The translations under genes were made by a program, and so were the position numbers. Below the pieces are notes generated by a model that saw nothing but the letters and a program-made list of their open reading frames with translations, ran no database searches and was not told the DNA's origin. A DNA stretch of 12,190 nucleotides from Massilioclostridium sp965141735 (GTDB taxonomy: Bacteria > Bacillota > Clostridia > Oscillospirales > Ruminococcaceae), in NCBI GenBank assembly GCA_965141735.1, contig CBCSOX010000066.1, positions 1-12,190 of the forward strand, written 5' to 3'. Shown one piece after another: positions 7,802 to 12,190 of this stretch (the first letter of the stretch is position 1; each line of letters starts with the position of its first letter).

Positions 7802-9367
7802 ATGGATGGATTTCTAAAGTTCTTTTTTGCCTTTATGAGCTATATGCTCGACGGCTATGTTCAAATTTTAACCGGCATCGTGAACGGGGTCGGAAAAATC
7901 TTTAATATTCCGGAATACGTCTCGATTTTCAAGGGGTTTGTCAACGAGTTCACCACTGTCGACTGGATCTGCACCGTGATCGCCCTCATTCTGGTCATCG
8001 GCATCTATCTGCTTGTGGCGTTTCTCATCGTTCTGGGCATCCGCAAATACATCCGCTTCCGCCGCTCGATTGTCGGCCAGGAGGATATTTTGCAGGAGCT
8101 CGCCGCGCTGCACCGCCAGGTGATCAAGCTTGAGAAGGAGAAGGAGCACATCCTCGCCATGAAGGTGTCGGAGATCGGAATGCCGATGGACATTGAGGCC
8201 AAGGCGGTCGAGGTCGAGGAGCAGTCCGCGCTCGAGGAGTCCACCGTCCAGGTCATCGAGCAAGCCGACATGCAGGAGGTCAAGGAGGACAGCCGGTTCT
8301 CCCGCCTCAAGGAAATCGACGAGAAATACACCCTTTACCAGCCGCCGGCCTACGACAACGAGGTGGGTCTCTCCGACCTGTGCGAGCGGTTCCGCAACTT
8401 CGCCTGCTCCCGCATGGGCCTTTACTACGAAATTAAAATCATCCGTCTCTTTATCGCTGGTCTCGCCTCCACCAAGCTGCTGCTTTTGCAGGGTATTTCG
8501 GGCACCGGTAAGACCTCCCTCCCGTATTGCTTTGGCAAATTCCTCGGCAACGACGCGACCATCGCGTCGGTTCAGCCATCCTGGCGCGACCGCACCGAGC
8601 TGTTCGGCTACTTCAACGAGTTCACCAAGCGGTTTAATGAAACCGAAGTGCTCAAGCGGATCTACGAGTCCTCCTTCAACGACGACGTCAATGTCATTAT
8701 CCTCGACGAGATGAACATCGCCCGCGTCGAGTACTACTTTGCCGAAATGCTCTCGGTGCTCGAAATGCCCAACCCAGAGGAGTGGCAGCTCGACCTTGTG
8801 CCCAATGTCTGGCCCAACGACCCGAGGCACCTTGAGGACGGCAAGCTCAAAATTCCGCAGAACATGTGGTATGTCGGCACCGCGAACAACGACGACTCGA
8901 CCTTTGCGGTTTCGGACAAGGTGTATGACCGCGCCCTGCCGATCAACCTCGACTCTAAGGGAATCCGGTTCGACGCGCCGGACACCCCGCCCATCGCGCT
9001 GAGTTATGGGCACCTCGACGCCCTCTTCCGCGAGGCGATTGAGCGTTATCCGGTCTCCAAGGAGAATATGGACAAGGTTTCCCGGCTCGACATCTACGTC
9101 ATCGAGAAGCTGCGCATCGCCTTCGGCAACCGTATCCTCAAGCAGATGCGCCTCTTTGTGCCGGTTTACGTCGCGTGCGGCGGCACCGAGCTCGACGGCA
9201 TTGACTACATCTTGGCGACCAAGATTTTCCGCAAGTTTGAGAGCCTCAACCTCGCGATGCTACGGGATGAGCTCAAGGACTTGATATCATTTTTAAACAA
9301 GAGCTTTGGCAAGGACAACATGCTTGAATCCAAAGCCTACCTGGAACGGCTACAAAAGCTGTTCTAA
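7802..9367 (+). CDS. Membrane-anchored McrB-like AAA+ ATPase
   Basis: 521 residues, start set by AAGGAG 8 bases upstream. A hydrophobic N-terminus and one clear transmembrane helix (about 54-80) precede RKYIRFRR, so the remainder should be cytoplasmic. A charged, coiled-coil-like linker (about 91-172) follows. The AAA+ core has Walker A GISGTGKTS (231-239), the element SWRDRTELFGYFN (260-272) common in McrB/MoxR-like ATPases, Walker B VIILDEMN (298-305), sensor 1 GTANND (359-364) and a likely arginine finger at R377 in VYDRAL. A helical C-terminus with GNRILKQ (442-448) may supply sensor 2. All catalytic elements look intact, so it should hydrolyse nucleotide as a ring. McrB-type proteins usually work with an McrC/DUF2357 partner, and one follows 34 bases downstream. 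The membrane helix and the setting among signal peptidases are unlike a standard restriction system. The substrate is unknown. Confidence 0.88.
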   Translation: MDGFLKFFFAFMSYMLDGYVQILTGIVNGVGKIFNIPEYVSIFKGFVNEFTTVDWICTVIALILVIGIYLLVAFLIVLGIRKYIRFRRSIVGQEDILQELAALHRQVIKLEKEKEHILAMKVSEIGMPMDIEAKAVEVEEQSALEESTVQVIEQADMQEVKEDSRFSRLKEIDEKYTLYQPPAYDNEVGLSDLCERFRNFACSRMGLYYEIKIIRLFIAGLASTKLLLLQGISGTGKTSLPYCFGKFLGNDATIASVQPSWRDRTELFGYFNEFTKRFNETEVLKRIYESSFNDDVNVIILDEMNIARVEYYFAEMLSVLEMPNPEEWQLDLVPNVWPNDPRHLEDGKLKIPQNMWYVGTANNDDSTFAVSDKVYDRALPINLDSKGIRFDAPDTPPIALSYGHLDALFREAIERYPVSKENMDKVSRLDIYVIEKLRIAFGNRILKQMRLFVPVYVACGGTELDGIDYILATKIFRKFESLNLAMLRDELKDLISFLNKSFGKDNMLESKAYLERLQKLF

Positions 9368-9401
9368 GGGGATCATCACTGATTGAGGGGAGCCGACAAC
9401 C

Positions 9402-10928
9402 ATGGGCAGTTCGTACGAAACGCTCTACAAAGAATACATCGAGCCGCTCGGGGGAGTGCTGGGCGGGGAACGCTACTTCGACGATTTTGTCAGGTGGATT
9501 GAGACCTCGCAGAACACCCTTTCGCTCGGGCGCAGAGAGCTTCAAAAGCAGATCGACCCGGGGTGGGTGGAAATCATTGAGGAGAGCCTGCCGGTCCTCG
9601 ACCGGGTCACCCGCAACCCCCGCCGGTTCATTAAGGACGAGAAAGAAGTCCTTCCTATTGAGCTCTCCCGCAACATCACAGCGGAGTCCATCCGGCACCT
9701 CGCGCAGCACAGCAACATGATCGACCGCATCGAGGGGGACCAGGTGATTCCCTCCAAAATCCTCAATGTCTACAAAGAGGAGAGCCTCGACACCTATGAG
9801 AACAAATTTGTCAACACCCTGCTCGACCGGCTCTTTCTCTTTATCCACCGGCGCTACGACAAGCTCAGGGAAGCTGGGCTGGACGAAAGCTGCGCCCACC
9901 TGAGGCTGCAGTCCGAGCTCCAGACGCCCCAGAAAGGGGAGGTCACCATCCGGTTTGAGATTGAAACCAAAGACCGCGCCGGCTCCCGGAAAGCAGAGGG
10001 CGCATCCCTGTGGGAGCGGGTGGAACGCATCCGGCAGGTGGTCGACGACCTCAAGCGCTCTCCTTTTGCCCAGCAGATGAAGGGGATGTTTGTCCGGCCG
10101 CCGATCATGCGTACCAACGCGATCATGAAAAACCAGGATTTGAAGCAATGTCTGGTGCTCTGGCAATACATCGAGAGCTATGATAAAATAGGCTACGAGA
10201 TCAACAGTTCGGAATCGGTGGACACCCCAGACAGGGCGATGGTCAAGGAGATGTATGAACTGCTTGCCCTGCACTACCTGCTGTTCCGTCGCTACACAGC
10301 CGGCGAGGACGATGCGGAAACGCTCAAAAAGCGGCGTTCCAGCCGCCCGGTTCGGCCGCGCATCCTGAAAAGCTTTGAGGAGCAGAGGGTTGAGGAGTAC
10401 AATTTTTACGAGGTCGAGCAGCGCAAGGTGCTCGAGCAGGGGGGCAGCCCCTCCCGGCGCAAGCTGTCGCAGGACGAGCTTCTGATCCGCCAGGAGATCA
10501 CCGAGGCGCTTGCGTCGGAGAAAAAGCGCAGGGCGCAGTTTGAGACGGAGCAAAAGGCACGGGAGCGCCGCCGGCTCGAGCAGGAGAAAAAGAAGCTGGA
10601 GAGCGAAAAACGCAGGGAGCAGGAGCGTCTCGAGCAGGAGAAGCGCCAGCGTCTGCGGGAACTCGCCAAAGAGGAGCAGGCCAAGCGGGAGCAGCAGTGG
10701 CAGGAGCAGCAGCGCCTTGCCGCCCAGCGGCGCGCTCTCGAAGTCGCGCGTCTGGCAGAGGAACGTCTCGAGCGGCTGCGCGAGGCGGCCCGCCAAAAGC
10801 TCGAGCGGGACATCCGGCTGCGGGAAGAGGCGCTCAAGGCGAGAAAAATGGATGTCTCTTCCAAACAGGCCGATCAAAACGCCTGGCGGCAGGGCGGCCC
10901 GCGCGGGGCTGGCTGGAAGAAACACTGA
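9402..10928 (+). CDS. DUF2357-like McrC-type partner with long coiled-coil tail
   Basis: 508 residues, start set by GAGGGGAG about 10 bases upstream. The N-terminal 300 residues look like the DUF2357 region of McrC-type partners: SLDTYENKFVNTLLDRL (128-144), then PPIMRTNAIMKNQDLK (233-248) and LWQYIESY (253-260). From about 356 to 483 the protein is nearly pure Glu/Arg/Lys/Gln with heptad character, a long charged coiled coil, followed by a basic, Gly-rich end GGPRGAGWKKH. I find no convincing PD-(D/E)XK nuclease core, which often follows DUF2357 in defence proteins. There is no signal peptide or membrane helix, so it should be cytoplasmic and would dock on the AAA+ ring encoded just upstream. 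The assignment to DUF2357 is from memory of family patterns and should be tested by profile search. Function is inferred. Confidence 0.8.
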   Translation: MGSSYETLYKEYIEPLGGVLGGERYFDDFVRWIETSQNTLSLGRRELQKQIDPGWVEIIEESLPVLDRVTRNPRRFIKDEKEVLPIELSRNITAESIRHLAQHSNMIDRIEGDQVIPSKILNVYKEESLDTYENKFVNTLLDRLFLFIHRRYDKLREAGLDESCAHLRLQSELQTPQKGEVTIRFEIETKDRAGSRKAEGASLWERVERIRQVVDDLKRSPFAQQMKGMFVRPPIMRTNAIMKNQDLKQCLVLWQYIESYDKIGYEINSSESVDTPDRAMVKEMYELLALHYLLFRRYTAGEDDAETLKKRRSSRPVRPRILKSFEEQRVEEYNFYEVEQRKVLEQGGSPSRRKLSQDELLIRQEITEALASEKKRRAQFETEQKARERRRLEQEKKKLESEKRREQERLEQEKRQRLRELAKEEQAKREQQWQEQQRLAAQRRALEVARLAEERLERLREAARQKLERDIRLREEALKARKMDVSSKQADQNAWRQGGPRGAGWKKH

Positions 10929-10930
10929 TT

Positions 10931-10937
10931 GGGGCGG
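10931..10937 (+). promoter_or_regulatory. Ribosome binding site fixing the 10943 start
   Basis: GGGGCGG stands 5 bases before ATG 10943 and directly after the TGA of the 9402 gene. The same frame is open further upstream to 10697. That extension lies wholly inside the 9402 gene, is Arg/Ala/Gly-rich noise and would bury the signal peptide, so 10943 is preferred. Confidence 0.55.
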
Positions 10938-10942
10938 TGAAG

Positions 10943-11584
10943 ATGCAAAAAAAGGAAACAGCAAAACGGGTGCTTCTATTCCTGCTCGCGGCGGCAAGTC
11001 TTCTCTTTGCCGCAGTTGCGTGGTTCACCGAGAGCAAGGTGGCAGATGTGCAGCCGATCCGGATCTACTCGGCGGATTCCTCTAAAATCACGGCTGAGCT
11101 TTTCCACAAAACCGGCATGGAGGGGGAGAAGGAGCTCTATACCAAGGTTTCCCGGCTCGAGTGCAGCAACTTCCTGCCCGGGCAGACCGAGAAGTACAAA
11201 CTCGTCCTCACCAACGCGGACACCTTAGACTATGACGTGCGGGTGGATTTCCTCGAATTTTCTGCGGAGGATGAACGCAACCTGGCGCTCTGCAAGGCGC
11301 TTCGGCTGGAGCACCTGCAGGCGGATCCCGCGGTCCAGGAGGGGGAACAGCTCAGCCGGGACGGGACATTCGCCGAGCTGTACACTCTGTCCACAGAGCC
11401 GGAAAACACCTCTTTTCTGTTTGCAAACGGCATCTCTGTCCGCGCGATGCAGGGGGACCGGCCCGGCGTGCGCACCCTGTTTTTTGAAATTACTCTGCCG
11501 GGCGACAGCAGCAATGAGTATCAAAACCTGCGGGTCAAGCTCAACTCGATCGCTGTGCAGACCACACTGAGTCAAAACGGATAG
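10943..11584 (+). CDS. Second SipW-dependent TasA-like exported protein
   Basis: 213 residues from ATG 10943, 14 bases after the 9402 stop. The N-terminus is a SipW-class signal: QKKETAKR, a hydrophobic core (10-26) ending FAAVA, then WFTESK. Cleavage is expected around A26/W27. The mature part carries NFLPGQTEKYKLVLTNAD (76-93) and TLDYDVRVDF (94-103). This PGxT...N...LDY arrangement resembles the strand pair of TasA/camelysin-family proteins. It then has a Leu-rich middle and a beta-rich end. It lacks the WLEGDDxxC type ending of the 5005 and 6003 products, so it is a different subunit class, perhaps an accessory or cap. It is followed 18 bases later by its own SipW-type peptidase. Export route is well supported, exact role is inferred. 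Confidence 0.85.
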   Translation: MQKKETAKRVLLFLLAAASLLFAAVAWFTESKVADVQPIRIYSADSSKITAELFHKTGMEGEKELYTKVSRLECSNFLPGQTEKYKLVLTNADTLDYDVRVDFLEFSAEDERNLALCKALRLEHLQADPAVQEGEQLSRDGTFAELYTLSTEPENTSFLFANGISVRAMQGDRPGVRTLFFEITLPGDSSNEYQNLRVKLNSIAVQTTLSQNG

Positions 11585-11602
11585 AAAGGTCAGGTAAACC
11601 GG

Positions 11603-12160
11603 ATGAAAAAACGAAGCGCACTCTCCCGCATCCTCACAGCTGCCGGCTGCCTCATCTTCGCCGCGCTGCTCGCTCTCATCGGGTTCACCGCCTGGATGAT
11701 CTCCCAGCAAAAGGTCCCCCAGCTGTTCGGCTACAGCACGCTGCGCATCGTCTCGGGGAGCATGGCGCCCACCTATGAGGTCGGGAGCTGCGTGCTGGTG
11801 CGAAAGACCGACCCCCAGCAGCTCAAGCAGGGAGATGTGATCGCCTTTTATTCTTCAGATCCCCAGCTGGGCGGCGCCCCGGTGACCCACCGGATTGTGG
11901 GGGTGGAACAGGACGGGGAAGGGGTGCAGTTTATCACCAAAGGGGACGCCAACCCCACGCCCGACGAGTACCCCGTTCCCGCTGACCGCACCATAGGCCG
12001 GGTGACCGGGCGTGTAGTGCTTTTTGAGTGGGCGGCAAAGCTTGTGAGCAACCCGGCTTCCTTCCTCCTGCTCATCATCCTCCCTCTGGCGGCCATCCTG
12101 CTACTGGAGATCAGAAATTTAGTGAAAGCGAGTCGGTCGGATGACGAAGACGAGGAATAA
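11603..12160 (+). CDS. sipW: Second SipW/ER-type signal peptidase I (S26B family)
   Basis: 185 residues. The start is set by AAAGGTCAGG upstream. An N-terminal helix (about 10-33) is followed by IVSGSMAPT with nucleophile Ser53, QGDVIAF, VTHRIVGV with His96 in place of Lys, and TKGDANPTPDEYPV (Asp115, Asp121), the box typical of SipW. A C-terminal membrane helix (about 153-171) and an acidic tail DDEDEE complete it. It is shorter than the 7088 enzyme, which has a longer linker and tail, and the two are clearly diverged. Its neighbour at 10943 is its probable substrate. Two specialised peptidases in 5 kb suggest distinct substrate preference rather than simple redundancy. Confidence 0.93.
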   Translation: MKKRSALSRILTAAGCLIFAALLALIGFTAWMISQQKVPQLFGYSTLRIVSGSMAPTYEVGSCVLVRKTDPQQLKQGDVIAFYSSDPQLGGAPVTHRIVGVEQDGEGVQFITKGDANPTPDEYPVPADRTIGRVTGRVVLFEWAAKLVSNPASFLLLIILPLAAILLLEIRNLVKASRSDDEDEE

Positions 12161-12190
12161 GCCCGGAAAAACGGCCTTGTGGCGGACCGC
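12141..12190 (+). CDS. Possible start of the next gene (3' partial)
   Basis: ATG at 12141 opens a frame that runs off the window as MTKTRNKPGKTALWRT. It overlaps the last 20 bases of the 11603 gene in another frame. The Lys/Arg-rich start would suit another exported or membrane protein in the same operon. No strong ribosome site is visible, but translational coupling is possible. Only 16 codons are seen, so this is tentative. Confidence 0.35.
   Translation, partial: MTKTRNKPGKTALWRT

Noticed and set aside
9939..9974. EIETKD in the DUF2357-like protein as a PD-(D/E)XK nuclease motif
   Set aside because: An E-x-K triplet alone is common, and I could not find an upstream Asp in a suitable strand context.
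7802..10928. Plain McrBC restriction system
   Set aside because: The ATPase has a membrane helix in place of a DNA-reading domain, the partner shows no clear nuclease, and the neighbours are export genes.
10697..10942. 82-codon N-terminal extension of the 10943 gene
   Set aside because: It overlaps the 9402 gene, is Arg/Ala/Gly-rich noise, and would place the SipW signal peptide internally.
9273..10997. 574-codon open frame on the - strand opposite the DUF2357-like gene
   Set aside because: Its long Leu/Pro runs are the complement of the Glu/Lys/Arg coiled-coil codons on the + strand, so it is a composition artefact.
1..12190. Insertion sequences, integrase, CRISPR array, tRNA or rRNA genes
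   Set aside because: No transposase or recombinase motif, no regularly spaced direct DNA repeat and no RNA-gene signature was seen on either strand.

Overview
The window reads as a surface-protein and protein-export locus of a Gram-positive, GC-rich Clostridia-type bacterium (gut Oscillospiraceae-like lineages are my best guess). This rests on the SipW-type signal peptidases, the SipW-class signal peptides ending in Ala-Trp-Phe-Thr, the GLUG-repeat surface protein, strong AGGAG-type ribosome binding sites and the GC-rich codon use. No rRNA, tRNA, CRISPR array, transposase or integrase was seen. All credible genes lie on the + strand.

Layout. (1) 1-4968: the 3' part of a giant secreted beta-solenoid protein with four repeat modules built from GLUG motifs, open at the left edge. 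(2) 5005-5709: a membrane-anchored TasA/camelysin-like protein. (3) 5710-6002: a 293-nt gene-free stretch with a terminator-like fold, a weak promoter candidate and an unusually structured leader. (4) 6003-6944: a secreted protein with a textbook SipW-class signal peptide. (5) 6945-7087: two tandem long hairpins. (6) 7088-7747: a SipW/ER-type signal peptidase. (7) 7802-9367 and 9402-10928: a membrane-anchored McrB-like AAA+ ATPase followed by a DUF2357-like protein with a long charged coiled coil. (8) 10943-11584 and 11603-12160: a second TasA-like substrate and a second SipW-type peptidase. (9) A possible next gene begins at 12141 and runs off the right edge.

How the genes may work together. 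The two signal peptidases should mature the TasA-like substrates encoded beside them, and possibly the giant solenoid protein, to build an extracellular fibre or matrix. The surprise is the AAA+/DUF2357 pair between the two substrate-peptidase pairs. Relatives of this pair are best known from McrBC-like nucleic-acid defence systems. Here the ATPase has a transmembrane helix, the partner shows no convincing nuclease core, and both sit in the same orientation and close spacing as the export genes. My inference is that a McrBC-type motor has been recruited to envelope or surface-fibre biogenesis, or to guarding that machinery. This is the most promising candidate for an undescribed system in the window.
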